From NCBI GenBank assembly GCA_964352675.1, contig CAYGSN010000008.1, positions 14,170 to 78,169 of the forward strand: a stretch of DNA of 64,000 nucleotides, given 5' to 3'. The notes below the pieces were generated by a model. That model was not told the DNA's origin, did no database searches, and saw only the letters and a program-made list of their open reading frames with translations. Below, in pieces: positions 43,821 through 53,726 of this stretch. This DNA is from CAYGSN01 sp964352675 (lineage in GTDB: Bacteria; Pseudomonadota; Alphaproteobacteria; Micavibrionales; Micavibrionaceae). Positions within the stretch are counted from its first letter, which is position 1. The number at the start of each line of letters is the position of its first letter. Made by a program: the position numbers and the translations under genes.

Positions 43821-45650
43821 ATGACACAATACTTACGCAACATCGCGATTATCGCGCACGTTGACCACGGCAAAACCACGCTGATTGATTCCCTGATGAA
43901 GCAAAGCGGCATGTTCCGCGACAATCAGACGGTTGATGTCTGCGTGATGGATTCCGGCGATCTGGAGAAAGAGCGCGGCATTACGATCCTGGCCAAGCCA
44001 ACCTCCATTCAATGGAAAAGAGGCGCTGATACCACCCGTATTAATATCATCGACACGCCCGGTCACGCCGATTTCGGCGGTGAGGTGGAGCGCGTGCTGC
44101 ACATGGCCGATGGGGTAATCCTGCTGACCGATGCGGCTGAAGGGCCGATGCCGCAAACCAAATTCGTGTTGGGCAAGGCACTGAAACAGGGCCTGAAGCC
44201 CATCGTGATCATCAACAAAATCGACCGCCCTGATGGCCGCCCAGAAGAGGTGGTGGATGAAGTGTTTGATCTGTTTGTCTCTCTGGATGCCAATGACGAA
44301 CAGCTCGACTTCCCCATCCTGTATGCCTCAGGCCGTGATGGCTGGTGCGTCAAGGATTTGTCCGAGCCGCGTGAGAATCTGTCCCCATTGCTGGATCTGG
44401 TGCTTGACCATGTGCCGCCGCCAAGCGGTGATAAGGATGCGCCGTTTGCTATGCTGGCGACCTTGCTTGATTCCGATCCGTTCCTTGGGCGATGCCTGAC
44501 GGGCCGGGTGATTCAGGGCAGCGCGAAGGTCAATGACACGGTCAAGGCCATGGATCTGGATGGTAAAACGATTGAAACCGGCCGCCTGACGAAACTACTG
44601 AAATTTGACGGCACCGAGCGCGTGCCGGTGCAGCAGGTCAATGTCGGCGATATTATCTGTATCGCGGGTTTAACCGAGGCTTCGGTGGCTGATACGATCG
44701 GCGCGCCGTCGCTGACCCAGCCTATACCTTCGACGCCGATTGATCCGCCGACCATGGCGGTAACGATCAGCGTTAATGATTCTCCCTTCGCCGGACAGGA
44801 CGGCAAGAAGGTAACCTCCACCGCCATTCGTGAACGCCTTTTGGCCGAAGCGGAAACCAATGTCGCAATCACCTTTAAGGAGAGCGCGGGCAAGGACGCC
44901 TTTGAAATTGGCGGACGCGGTGAATTGCAGCTTGGCGTGTTGATTGAGACGATGCGCCGGGAGGGCTTTGAGATGACGGTTTCCCGCCCGAAAGTTCTCT
45001 TTCATGAGGAAAACGGACAGCGCACCGAGCCGATTGAGGAAGTGACCATCGATGTGGATGAGGAATATAGCTCTACCGTTGTGGACAAGATGAACCGCCG
45101 CAAGGCAGAGATGCTTGATATGCGCTCCTCCGGCGCAGGTAAAACCCGCCTAACCTTCCTTGCGCCCTCGCGCGGGTTGATCGGCTATCAGAGCCAGTTC
45201 ATGACTGATACGCGCGGCACGGGCGTGTTCAACCGCGTTTTTCATTCCTACGCCCCCTATAAAGGCGATATCCCGCAGCGGCGCAACGGCGCGCTGATTT
45301 CCATGGAGCAGGGCACGGCTGTCGCCTATGCGATTTTCAACCTGCAGGACCGCGGCGCGATGTTTATTGGCCACCAAACCCCCGTCTATCAGGGCATGAT
45401 CGTTGGTGAACATAACCGCGAAAATGACCTGGAAATCAATGTGCTCAAAGGCAAAAAATTGACCAATATGCGCGCCTCCGGTAGTGATGAAGCGGTAACG
45501 CTGGTCCCGCCGCGCCGGATGAGCCTTGAGGACATGATGTCCTATATTAATGAGGATGAGCTTTTGGAAGTCACGCCCAAATCCCTGCGCCTGCGCAAAC
45601 TTCACCTCTGCCCGCATGAGCGGAAGAAAGCCAGTCGCGCTGCAAGTTGA
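43821..45650 (+). CDS. typA: Ribosome-associated GTPase TypA/BipA
   Basis: This elongation-factor-like GTPase acts on ribosomes under stress and in assembly. The 609 residues have G1 [10 protein letters not shown]2 RGITI region, G3 [13 protein letters not shown]4 [10 protein letters not shown] and G5 SGRDG. The C-terminal part has the EF-G-like domains and the BipA-specific [12 protein letters not shown]. All motifs are intact. It is followed after one base by slyX. Confidence 0.96.
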   Translation: MTQYLRNIAIIAHVDHGKTTLIDSLMKQSGMFRDNQTVDVCVMDSGDLEKERGITILAKPTSIQWKRGADTTRINIIDTPGHADFGGEVERVLHMADGVILLTDAAEGPMPQTKFVLGKALKQGLKPIVIINKIDRPDGRPEEVVDEVFDLFVSLDANDEQLDFPILYASGRDGWCVKDLSEPRENLSPLLDLVLDHVPPPSGDKDAPFAMLATLLDSDPFLGRCLTGRVIQGSAKVNDTVKAMDLDGKTIETGRLTKLLKFDGTERVPVQQVNVGDIICIAGLTEASVADTIGAPSLTQPIPSTPIDPPTMAVTISVNDSPFAGQDGKKVTSTAIRERLLAEAETNVAITFKESAGKDAFEIGGRGELQLGVLIETMRREGFEMTVSRPKVLFHEENGQRTEPIEEVTIDVDEEYSSTVVDKMNRRKAEMLDMRSSGAGKTRLTFLAPSRGLIGYQSQFMTDTRGTGVFNRVFHSYAPYKGDIPQRRNGALISMEQGTAVAYAIFNLQDRGAMFIGHQTPVYQGMIVGEHNRENDLEINVLKGKKLTNMRASGSDEAVTLVPPRRMSLEDMMSYINEDELLEVTPKSLRLRKLHLCPHERKKASRAAS

Positions 45651-45651
45651 T

Positions 45652-45867
45652 ATGGGCACGGATAAACTAAACCAGCTTGAAGAATCCCTGGCCCATCAAG
45701 AGCGAGAGATTAACGATCTAAGCGATATGGTCGTTCAACAGGGTAACGAAATTGCACGGCTCAAAAAGCATATCCTGAAACTTGAAGATAAAATTGAAAC
45801 CATCGAAACGGACAAGAACGGCGGTGGTCACGAAGACATCGCCGATCAAAAGCCACCACACTATTAG
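45652..45867 (+). CDS. slyX: SlyX-family coiled-coil protein
   Basis: The 71-residue protein fits the SlyX family in length and heptad pattern (LEESLAHQEREINDLSDMVV, then IARLKKHILKLEDKI). It is all coiled coil with a polar tail. The role of SlyX is unclear. It starts one base after the typA stop, so it is co-translated or at least co-transcribed. Confidence 0.8.
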   Translation: MGTDKLNQLEESLAHQEREINDLSDMVVQQGNEIARLKKHILKLEDKIETIETDKNGGGHEDIADQKPPHY

Positions 45868-45956
45868 AATCTATTAACACCCTGTAAATTCTCAAGGCCA
45901 AAACAAAAAGGAACACTTTTCCATGATCCGTATTGTTAATAAATTCCGCATCACCC

Positions 45957-46118
45957 ATGACCCAAAGACCGAATATTCTCTCCGGCCTGACGGTGGCTTT
46001 GGCGCTTGTGCCGGAGGCTGTGGCTTTTGCCTTTGTGGCCGGGGTGTTTCATCTTGTCCGCGACGGTGGAGATGGATTCGATGGAAGATCCGCATTACCG
46101 GATTGTGGTGGATTATGA
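45957..46118 (+). pseudogene. Remnant of a SulP-family anion transporter N-terminus
   Basis: The first 25 residues, [20 protein letters not shown] then [10 protein letters not shown], match the start of SulP sulfate/bicarbonate transporters. The frame then turns into unrelated Asp/Gly-rich sequence and stops at 46118, so over 90% of the transporter is gone. A second short frame (ATG 46081 to TAA 46143, [20 protein letters not shown]) looks like the C-terminus of some other deleted gene. A large internal deletion fits best. Confidence 0.6.
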
Positions 46119-46268
46119 CCGCAAAGTGCCGAATGCGGCTTAAGGCCTCTCAGCTTTTCAACATTTGCTGTGCGTTGCTTGGTTTTGTCCCCGGCCATGC
46201 CTTTTATCGGTAAGCGCATTTGGTTAGACTGGTGTGCAAAGTCTAAGCTGTACACCATCAAAGACGCT

Positions 46269-47753
46269 ATGAAACCAAACAAAAAAATGCTTTTCTTCTT
46301 ATTGTTCCCGCTGCTTTTCTTGTCTTCCTGCGCCGAAATCGTGGTCAAGGAAGTCGGCTATGCCGAAGGGCCGATTATCCCGGAAGAAGCCGCGCCCGCG
46401 CCAATCATGTTCAACAACATCCGCTTCCTGCTGCCGCCCGGCACTGAAATAGGGCTGGAGAGCGGCATGGGTCCGGCGTTGCTGGGCGGATTTTGTTCCT
46501 GGCAAAATTATCCGGTAAACCGCCGCGTGCTGAGCCGGAAATTCGAAAAGCAATATATCGAGGCCGCATTCGAAGAAGCTCTGGAGGCGCAGGGTTACGA
46601 CGTTACCAACGATATCGATGCGGATTACCGCCGCGAAGATCTGCTCAGCCGGGCGGAATATATGATTTCCGCGCGAGTCAGTGATGTGGATCTGGATTTG
46701 TGCAAGCGTGGGGAGATTACGACACTCAATATTTTCAACAGCGCGCCCGGAGCCAAGGGCAAAATGTACGTCAAATTTGACTGGAGTGTCTATGACGCGC
46801 TGCGCCGCACGGTTGTCTACAAAACCACCACAGAGGGGTATTCCCGGCGCGATTACCCGAACACTGAAGGGCTGGAGCTGCTGTTCATGGACTCCTTTGA
46901 CATGGCTGCGCATAATCTGGGCGCGGATGAGGATTTTTACAATCTGATCGTCAAGGGTATCAAGCCGCCGCAAAAGGAAAAACGCATTTTCGGCAAGCCT
47001 GAGCGCACCGCCCGCAGCCGCAAATTCGACCCGATGGAAAAAGTGGTGGTTGAAAATCCGCGCCTACGCACCGAAAGCTTCCAGCGCGTCGCCGAGGAAA
47101 AACGCCATGCGGTCGTGACAATCCAGAAGCTCGGCCACGGATCTGGATTTTTTATCACCAAAGAGGGGCACATCCTGACCAACCAGCATGTGGTGGGGGA
47201 TTCCGAACGCATCCGCGTGATCCTGGCCGATAAGGAAGACGCCGTCACCGCCGAGGTCCTGCGCGCGGATAAAATGCGTGATGTGGCGTTGCTAAGACTG
47301 ACCGAGCTGCCTAAGGGCTACGATATCCAAACCCTGCCAATCCGTACCGACTGGCCGGTTGTGAGTGAGGATGTCTATGCGATCGGAACGCCACAACATT
47401 ACAGCATCCTGGACAATACCATCACAAAAGGGATCGTGAGCGCCCATCGCACCGATGTAAAATTTGAAAATCTGCGCCTGAACTTTATTCAGGCCGATGT
47501 GACCGTCCATGGCGGCAATTCCGGCGGACCGCTTCTGGATGGCAATGGCAATATCGTGGGGATATCGGCTTTGGGTCTGTATCCGATCGACCAGAAGGGG
47601 ATTGAGCTGAACCTGTTTATCCCAATCGGAGAAGCATTGGAGGCTCTGGATATCCGCCTGGCCGGAGACAGCATGAAGAACAAAAACTGGAAACCGCAAG
47701 AGGTCCACCCAATCATCACCGACGAACCCGCGCCTGACCCTGAATCGGAATAG
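46269..47753 (+). CDS. Lipoprotein with C-terminal trypsin-like (DegP-type) protease domain
   Basis: The 494-residue protein has a lipoprotein signal (LLFPLLFLSSC; Cys lipidated), a unique region (about 25-280) rich in Arg and acidic residues, and a trypsin-like S1C domain at the end. The catalytic triad is visible: His in ILTNQHVV, Asp in MRDVALLRL, Ser in HGGNSGGPLL. No PDZ domain follows, unlike DegP. It probably works on the outer or inner membrane's periplasmic face. The N-terminal part is unknown to me. ATG 46269 decides the signal. Confidence 0.85.
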   Translation: MKPNKKMLFFLLFPLLFLSSCAEIVVKEVGYAEGPIIPEEAAPAPIMFNNIRFLLPPGTEIGLESGMGPALLGGFCSWQNYPVNRRVLSRKFEKQYIEAAFEEALEAQGYDVTNDIDADYRREDLLSRAEYMISARVSDVDLDLCKRGEITTLNIFNSAPGAKGKMYVKFDWSVYDALRRTVVYKTTTEGYSRRDYPNTEGLELLFMDSFDMAAHNLGADEDFYNLIVKGIKPPQKEKRIFGKPERTARSRKFDPMEKVVVENPRLRTESFQRVAEEKRHAVVTIQKLGHGSGFFITKEGHILTNQHVVGDSERIRVILADKEDAVTAEVLRADKMRDVALLRLTELPKGYDIQTLPIRTDWPVVSEDVYAIGTPQHYSILDNTITKGIVSAHRTDVKFENLRLNFIQADVTVHGGNSGGPLLDGNGNIVGISALGLYPIDQKGIELNLFIPIGEALEALDIRLAGDSMKNKNWKPQEVHPIITDEPAPDPESE

Positions 47754-47938
47754 CCGAAAACAATGTGAATATTGGCCTGCGCGCTTTGGAGGGGTCACCA
47801 GCCCGCACACCACTTCAAAAAACCCAATAAAACCAACACTAATATATTATGTTAAATTAATTATGTGGAAACTCTTGTGTTATCCCCAGATTTAATGCTA
47901 TAACACACCCAAAAGAATAGGCAGGAGATTTGGAAAAC

Positions 47939-48823
47939 ATGCCTTTTGGAGTAATGAAAAAATTCGCCGCCGCGACGAGTGTTGCATTGGGTACCGCTTT
48001 GTCCGCCGCCGGACAAAGCGCGCAGGTGAATGCCACCCCTGTGTCCTATACGCCCGCACCATCCACTGCCGCCTCTTTCACAGTTCGCGCTGATGAAGGC
48101 AAAGCCGCAACACCGGCCGCAAAAAAAGACAAAGAAGGCCTCAGCATTATCGAGCGCCTCGGCCCCGAGCATGTGAAAATCATTCAGCATTCCCCTGGCT
48201 ATACCGAAATCCGCCTTGAAAACGGCCTGCCGGAGGGGATGGAGGATAAGCCGGGCCTGATTGACAATATCGTTGCGCAAAACGGCTACACCAACAGCAT
48301 CATCATCAAAAACTATCTGGTGCCCGAAGATTTGAACTATAGGTTCAACGTTGAGGGGGAAATACACCTCTTCTCACCCGGCCCGGATTCCAAAAAGCAA
48401 GATGAATTCCTGCATTCTTATATCTCGGGTGAAATGAACCCGGCCACCGATCTGCCGATTGTGGTTTTTTCCGTGATGGTTTCCGAACCTAACGCTGACA
48501 GAACAGGTACAAATCCTATATTAATGGGCGATTACACATATGACGCCGCGCATAACGCCCCGGATCAAAAAGGCTGGATTAAGCCTATACGCGAGGAAAT
48601 GTCCATAGATACGCCGCGCCCGCTTTTTTCCGCAAACGTTTCAGATGCCAATGCCTCTGTCGTTGAAATTGACCAGGCGTCCATGAACCTGTTCCCGGAC
48701 CACATCACCCAGGAACAACGCGAAAAAGTTCTGAGAAAAATTCTTTCGACTGTACCGGGGCGGGTTAAAAATGCTTTGGAGCAGGCAACTTCCGTCGCCC
48801 AGCTGGATAACAGCCCGTCATAA
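47939..48823 (+). CDS. Exported protein of unknown function
   Basis: The 294-residue protein has a Sec-like signal (MKKFAAATSVALGTALSAAG from the internal Met; AGGAG precedes ATG 47939). The mature part is Ala/Pro-rich at first, then soluble with IHLFSPGPDSKKQD and LPIVVFSVMVSEPN. The last six bases overlap the convergent gene. No family recognised. Confidence 0.65.
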   Translation: MPFGVMKKFAAATSVALGTALSAAGQSAQVNATPVSYTPAPSTAASFTVRADEGKAATPAAKKDKEGLSIIERLGPEHVKIIQHSPGYTEIRLENGLPEGMEDKPGLIDNIVAQNGYTNSIIIKNYLVPEDLNYRFNVEGEIHLFSPGPDSKKQDEFLHSYISGEMNPATDLPIVVFSVMVSEPNADRTGTNPILMGDYTYDAAHNAPDQKGWIKPIREEMSIDTPRPLFSANVSDANASVVEIDQASMNLFPDHITQEQREKVLRKILSTVPGRVKNALEQATSVAQLDNSPS

Positions 48824-49663
48824 AGTTTTCGGAGCCGAGATCGGCTGATTTTCAAGCGCAGCTGGCTCATTCGTTGCCACGCGCTGCGGATCATCGTCTT
48901 TGCCTTTCGTGGCTGATTCAAAATTTGAACTAAGCCCGGATTTCTCTGGCGCTTGGACCTCAGCCTCAAACTCATCCTCAAAAAGGGACATGTCAAAATC
49001 GGACAGGGAATTCTGAAACTCTTGAAACTCTTCACTTAGATAATCCCTGTCATCAAAAAATTCACTATTCTCCTCAATCCGCTCTAACGCTTCCTTGGCT
49101 TCTTTCTTTTTCCCCTGCACCTCTTCCAGGATTTCCGCCTCACGCGCAACCGGGCCGTGCCCGCCGTCAATCAATTCCCCGCGCAGGCGCTCATAACGCC
49201 CGTCGCCGCTCTCGCTTTCACGAAGGCGCATTGTCTCATCATCCAGATAGACCCGCCCGTAATGTTCCACATCCAGGCGCCCGTGCTTATCCAGAATGGA
49301 AACCGCGTATAAATCCTCCAACTCGTCCTGCAAGGCGTTTATCTCGTCGCGCAACGCATATAGCGCTTCCAGATCAGCCCACAGCGCATCCATGGTCGCG
49401 CGCGCCTGCTGCAACACCCGCGCACGAACAAGATCATGCGCATCCTGATCCCTGCGCAGATTGAATGTATCCTGAAGCCGGCTGGCCGCAACGCCAGAGC
49501 CGATCAATCCTTCAGTCGGATTAAGTTCATTGTTGTATTGTTCTTCGCGCTGTGCCGCACGCAATTGACTCGCCGCTTCGCGCTGTGCGTCCTCGTCAAC
49601 AGCGCGCCGGAAAACATCCTGAACGTCTGAGCTTCTCAGCGATAAAATACCGCTTCCAGCCAT
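48818..49663 (-). CDS. Charged coiled-coil protein of unknown function
   Basis: The 281-residue protein has no signal. It is rich in Arg, Glu and Asp, with long helices (RATMDALWADLEALYALRDE, EEVQGKKKEAKEALERIEEN) likely to form coiled coils. The N-terminal GILSLRSSDVQDVFRRAVDE resembles no family I know. Monocistronic; convergent with the exported-protein gene. Confidence 0.6.
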   Translation of the reverse strand: MAGSGILSLRSSDVQDVFRRAVDEDAQREAASQLRAAQREEQYNNELNPTEGLIGSGVAASRLQDTFNLRRDQDAHDLVRARVLQQARATMDALWADLEALYALRDEINALQDELEDLYAVSILDKHGRLDVEHYGRVYLDDETMRLRESESGDGRYERLRGELIDGGHGPVAREAEILEEVQGKKKEAKEALERIEENSEFFDDRDYLSEEFQEFQNSLSDFDMSLFEDEFEAEVQAPEKSGLSSNFESATKGKDDDPQRVATNEPAALENQPISAPKTL

Positions 49664-50075
49664 AATAAAATCCCCTCATTACCACGGTGCTTTTCGTAAG
49701 AACCGTCACGCAATTTTTGCGGATATAGCCTTATTATTTTTTGGTGTGCCGTAACCCGGCTGGCCTTTTCCGCATCCGCACAAAAACACTTTCACAAAGT
49801 AAAGAGCAAGTATTCCTATGACTCCACTTATATATTTTATGGTAAATATAGGGCGGATCGCCATAAATTCCCGCTATACGGGTCTTTTTTTTAAAAAAAA
49901 CTCGCCTTTGTGACATTAATATCACGATTATGATAAATAAATACAAGGGGTCTTGACGAAAATTAATGCTATTATGAGAATTATTACTGCAATAAATACA
50001 ACCTTTACTTGTATCTTTGCGCTCAAAAAGCCCGCCCCTTGACTTCCCGACCTCGAATGCCCCATATCATAGCTC
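49664..50075. other. 412-bp non-coding region before hslV
   Basis: No gene seen. It holds a hairpin CCCG-CTATA-CGGG (49870-49882) followed by TCTTTTTTTT, terminator-like on the plus strand although no gene precedes it, then a T8A8 palindrome (49885-49900). CTTGAC at 49952-49957 is a perfect heat-shock -35 about 120 bp before hslV, but no good -10 lies 17 bp on. A short unknown RNA is possible. Confidence 0.4.
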
Positions 50076-50639
50076 ATGTTTGATACGCAAAACGATTACG
50101 CAAAGGCGCAAAACTGGCGCGGCACGACCATCCTTTCAGTCCGCAAAAACGGAGAGGTGATCATTGCTGGTGACGGCCAGGTTTCCATGGGCGCAACCGT
50201 GCTAAAAAGCAACGCGCGTAAGGTGCGCCGTATTGGCAAGGACAACAGTATCATTGCCGGATTCGCAGGCGCGACCGCCGATGCCTTCACCCTGTTTGAA
50301 CGATTGGAAACCAAGCTGGAGGCGCATCCAGGGCAACTCACCCGCGCCTGTGTGGAACTGGCCAAGGACTGGCGCACAGACCGGTATCTGCGCCGGCTTG
50401 AGGCGTTGATGGCCGTCTGCGACAAGGAAACCTCCCTGATCCTCACCGGGACAGGCGATGTGGTGGAGCCGCAGGACGGTATAATAGGCATTGGCTCTGG
50501 CGGGAATTACGCTCTGGCCGCCGCACGTGCATTGTATGATCAGGATCTGAGCGCCGAGGACATCGCCAAAAAAGCAATGAAAGTTGCCGCCGATATTTGT
50601 GTCTACACCAATGAAAATGTGGTGATTGAAAAGCTGTGA
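50076..50639 (+). CDS. hslV: ATP-dependent protease proteolytic subunit HslV
   Basis: It forms the proteolytic core of the HslVU (ClpYQ) protease. The 187-residue precursor carries about 16 residues before the mature N-terminal Thr (GTTILSV). Mature features are [10 protein letters not shown], the conserved SNARKVRRI and [16 protein letters not shown]. hslU follows after one intervening gene. Heat-shock control is expected. Confidence 0.96.
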   Translation: MFDTQNDYAKAQNWRGTTILSVRKNGEVIIAGDGQVSMGATVLKSNARKVRRIGKDNSIIAGFAGATADAFTLFERLETKLEAHPGQLTRACVELAKDWRTDRYLRRLEALMAVCDKETSLILTGTGDVVEPQDGIIGIGSGGNYALAAARALYDQDLSAEDIAKKAMKVAADICVYTNENVVIEKL

Positions 50640-50645
50640 AGCCGC

Positions 50646-51206
50646 ATGACGCTGGATCTGTTCAATGACATTCTCTTCTGGATTTTCCTCTACCTTCTGC
50701 TATGGCAGGCTTATATCCTGCTGTTCAACCGAGGCGTGCCGAATATAAAAACCCCGCAATCGATACGCCTGAAAATCATTGAGCGCCTGAAAAACGAACA
50801 AGGCCCAAAGACCTCCTTCAACATTGTGGATCTCGGCGCTGCGAATGGAACATTTTCCCGGCTGATCGCGCGCGCCATGCCGCAAGCCAAAATCCACGCC
50901 ATCGAAATTTCACCCTTGGCGCATATACGCGGGACGCTCATTACAAAGTTTAAGAACATCCCGAACCTCGAACATGTTCGTAAAGATTTTAATGAGTACG
51001 ATTTTTCAAACACCGACGCGGTTGTACTTTACCTGACCGCTGACACCGCGCCGCTGGCCGGGAAATTGTTGAGGGAAAAATTACCCAAAGGCGCGCTGAT
51101 TATCTCCAACAGGTTCCAGCTCTGGGGAGATTGGAAACCCATCGAAACCGTACAGGTCAAAACCATCCTGCCGCATGAAGGCACATTCTTTACCTACCGC
51201 GCTTGA
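50646..51206 (+). CDS. Membrane-anchored SAM-dependent methyltransferase-like protein
   Basis: The 186-residue protein has an N-terminal hydrophobic segment ([20 protein letters not shown]) and a Rossmann methyltransferase fold. Motif I is [17 protein letters not shown], with acidic IHAIEIS for SAM and a later [10 protein letters not shown]. It lies between hslV and hslU with gaps of 6 and 32 bp, so it is within that operon. Substrate unknown. Confidence 0.8.
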   Translation: MTLDLFNDILFWIFLYLLLWQAYILLFNRGVPNIKTPQSIRLKIIERLKNEQGPKTSFNIVDLGAANGTFSRLIARAMPQAKIHAIEISPLAHIRGTLITKFKNIPNLEHVRKDFNEYDFSNTDAVVLYLTADTAPLAGKLLREKLPKGALIISNRFQLWGDWKPIETVQVKTILPHEGTFFTYRA

Positions 51207-51238
51207 AGTTCGCCCGAAAATCTTTATATCTAATCGCC

Positions 51239-52591
51239 ATGACAACAAAGACAGATTCCCCATCACCCAGCGCCGAGAAAAGCGTATCCGCCTTTTCCCC
51301 GCGTGAAATCGTATCGGAACTGGACCGCTTTATCATCGGCCAGAGCGATGCGAAGAAGGCCGTGGCCATCGCCCTGCGCAACCGCTGGCGGCGCAGGCAG
51401 CTCGACCCGCAGATGCAGGAAGAGGTTTATCCCAAGAACATACTCATGGTCGGCCCGACCGGCGTGGGGAAAACCGAAATCGCGCGGCGTCTGGCCAAGC
51501 TGGCCCAGGCACCGTTTATCAAAGTTGAGGCCACGAAATTCACAGAAGTCGGCTATGTCGGTAAAGATGTAGAATCGATTGTCCGCGACTTAACCGAAGT
51601 CGCCATTCACATGACCCGCGAATCCTTGCGTAAATCCGTGGTGGCCAAGGCTGAAATTTATGCCGAAGAACGCGTTCTGGATGCGCTGGTCGGCGATACG
51701 GCCGGGGATGGCACACGCGACAATTTCCGCAAAAAGTTACGCGAGGGAGAGTTGAATAACCGTGAAATCGAAATCGAGGTTCTGGACAATTCCAACCCGC
51801 TGGGTGGCATGATGGATATTCCCGGCATGCCGGGCGCATCCATGTCGATGATCAACATGAACGACCTGTTCGGAAAATCTTTTGAAAAAAAGAAGAAAAA
51901 GAAAATGAGCGTCACTGAAAGCTATGACATTTTGGTGGCCGAAGAATCCGACAAGCTTCTGGATGAGGACAAAGTCATATCCCAGGCGCTGGAGCTGGTG
52001 GAACAAAACGGCATTGTCTTCCTGGATGAAATCGACAAGATCGCGGCGCGTTCGGATATGCGAGGCGGCGATGTCAGCCGCGAGGGCGTGCAGCGCGACC
52101 TGCTGCCGCTGATCGAAGGCACAACTGTCGCCACCAAGCACGGCCCGGTGAAAACCGATCATATGCTGTTCATCGCCAGCGGCGCGTTCCATTACGCCAA
52201 GCCGTCGGATCTTCTGGCCGAACTGCAGGGCCGCCTGCCGATCCGTGTGGAGCTGCGCGCCCTGACCGAAGACGATTTCAAGGCCATATTGCGCGATACT
52301 GAATCCAGCCTGATCAAACAATATGAAGCACTGATCGGCACGGAAGGCGTGACGCTGGTCTTCGAGGAAGAGGCAATTGATGAAATCGCCAAACTCTCCA
52401 CCGAGGTGAATGACAATGTTGAAAATATCGGCGCGCGCCGCTTGCACACCGTCATGGAAAAATTGCTGGAGGATATCTCCTTCACCGCAACGGACCGGGG
52501 CGGGGAAACCGTGACCATCACGGCGGAATATGTGCGCAAACACGCCGATGAATTGTTCAAATCGGCAGATCTAAGCAAATTTATTCTTTAG
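51239..52591 (+). CDS. hslU: ATP-dependent protease ATPase subunit HslU
   Basis: The AAA+ unfoldase feeds proteins into HslV. The 450-residue protein begins with a slightly long Ser-rich N-terminus, then [15 protein letters not shown]. Walker A is GPTGVGKT (72-79), Walker [11 protein letters not shown], and the intermediate domain is present with Lys-rich [13 protein letters not shown]. The end, DLSKFIL, is the HslU C-terminus that inserts into HslV. All needed residues are present. Confidence 0.97.
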   Translation: MTTKTDSPSPSAEKSVSAFSPREIVSELDRFIIGQSDAKKAVAIALRNRWRRRQLDPQMQEEVYPKNILMVGPTGVGKTEIARRLAKLAQAPFIKVEATKFTEVGYVGKDVESIVRDLTEVAIHMTRESLRKSVVAKAEIYAEERVLDALVGDTAGDGTRDNFRKKLREGELNNREIEIEVLDNSNPLGGMMDIPGMPGASMSMINMNDLFGKSFEKKKKKKMSVTESYDILVAEESDKLLDEDKVISQALELVEQNGIVFLDEIDKIAARSDMRGGDVSREGVQRDLLPLIEGTTVATKHGPVKTDHMLFIASGAFHYAKPSDLLAELQGRLPIRVELRALTEDDFKAILRDTESSLIKQYEALIGTEGVTLVFEEEAIDEIAKLSTEVNDNVENIGARRLHTVMEKLLEDISFTATDRGGETVTITAEYVRKHADELFKSADLSKFIL

Positions 52592-52602
52592 GTGATTTAT
52601 CT

Positions 52603-53592
52603 CTAACCGAATAGCGTTTCCGGGAACGGTTCGCGAGGCGGCGGGTCTTGCTTTACCGCCTTCAGAGACGCCACCGAAGCGCGCTTTTTCTGTGATGCCG
52701 GACGCGCAATCACATCGGAATCGGCGGTAAGAACATATTGATCCGCGCTGGCGATTTGAAAATGGAGCCAGGCAAATTCCTGCGTGCCCTGATCGCGGTG
52801 GCGATCCTCGCTGTCAATTGAATCCACCGTCAGAACCGGGCGGGCGATGACATCATGTTTGTCGTGTTGCATGAAATCATCGCGCAGGGCCACGCCGGGT
52901 TTGCTGTCTTCAAAATCCATCACATCCAGCAACAGCAAAGCATTGCCGGTCTGCGCGTGGGATTCTAAAAACCCGCCATAGGAATTAACATCCAGAAATT
53001 TTGGCGTCAGCTTTCTTTTCCTATGTCTTTCCGTCGGCATGGCCGTGATCATCACCGGCGGGCCAAAAATATGGCGCTGCATGGTCTGGCGTCTTTCCTC
53101 GCGAAAGCGCGCCATTAATGCGCGGTAATATGCCGCAATACTTTTTTGATCATCGCCCAGCTGGAATTGCTCATAGGGCACGGCATCATAGTTGCTCACC
53201 ACAAATGTCCGTTGCCAGGCACGCGGGTCGATCTGTGTGGCCTCTTCTATCGCGGCGCGGTATTCTTCGGCGCTGCGGACCATACGCTGCCCCCAGCTTT
53301 GCTGTTCATGCTTAAAAATATTAACACTGCGCGACACGGTTTTCAGCGCCGCCGCATCCATCGGGCGCGGCTGTGCACCATGATGCAGCATCATATCCAG
53401 ATTGATCACCAGCGGCGATACGCCGTCTGCGGCAGCCTTTTTAAATGATATTGATTTCTCAAGCATTGCCCTTCGGCTTTCTATCACGCGGCTTCTTGCC
53501 GCATGTCCATCCCTAATGCGTCTGTCGGCTTCGGCACCCAAAGATGCGCGCCTAATCGCAGACCTGATTTCTGCTCCCGTTCGATAAACCAT
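52603..53592 (-). CDS. Basic protein of unknown function
   Basis: The 329-residue protein is rich in Arg and Gln with no signal. It has NALLLLDVMDFEDSK and QIDPRAWQRTFVVSNYDAVP in the middle and a Lys/Pro-rich tail. ATG 53592 has CAGGGA upstream and avoids the N-terminal KPIRKPIRK extension, which is coded by a 12-bp tandem repeat. Not recognised. Confidence 0.6.
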   Translation of the reverse strand: MVYRTGAEIRSAIRRASLGAEADRRIRDGHAARSRVIESRRAMLEKSISFKKAAADGVSPLVINLDMMLHHGAQPRPMDAAALKTVSRSVNIFKHEQQSWGQRMVRSAEEYRAAIEEATQIDPRAWQRTFVVSNYDAVPYEQFQLGDDQKSIAAYYRALMARFREERRQTMQRHIFGPPVMITAMPTERHRKRKLTPKFLDVNSYGGFLESHAQTGNALLLLDVMDFEDSKPGVALRDDFMQHDKHDVIARPVLTVDSIDSEDRHRDQGTQEFAWLHFQIASADQYVLTADSDVIARPASQKKRASVASLKAVKQDPPPREPFPETLFG

Positions 53593-53604
53593 TTTGTCCC
53601 TGTG

Positions 53605-53628
53605 TTTTCTTATTGGTTTTCTTATTGG
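53605..53628. repeat. 12-bp tandem repeat
   Basis: TTTTCTTATTGG is repeated twice exactly, with a decayed third copy after it. It lies between the divergent starts of the basic protein and the M23 peptidase. It supports placing both starts outside this AT-rich stretch. Confidence 0.7.
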
Positions 53629-53726
53629 TTTTCTTTTTATTATTGCCAATAATCTACACCAACATAGATGCTTATGTCAAACACATAAAACTGGCGCTTG
53701 CCCCTGTGATTTGCTCTTATAGGGGC

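Noticed and set aside
46081..46143. 20-codon frame starting MEDPHY as a separate small gene
   Set aside because: No ribosome site and it adjoins the SulP remnant; more likely a leftover C-terminus.
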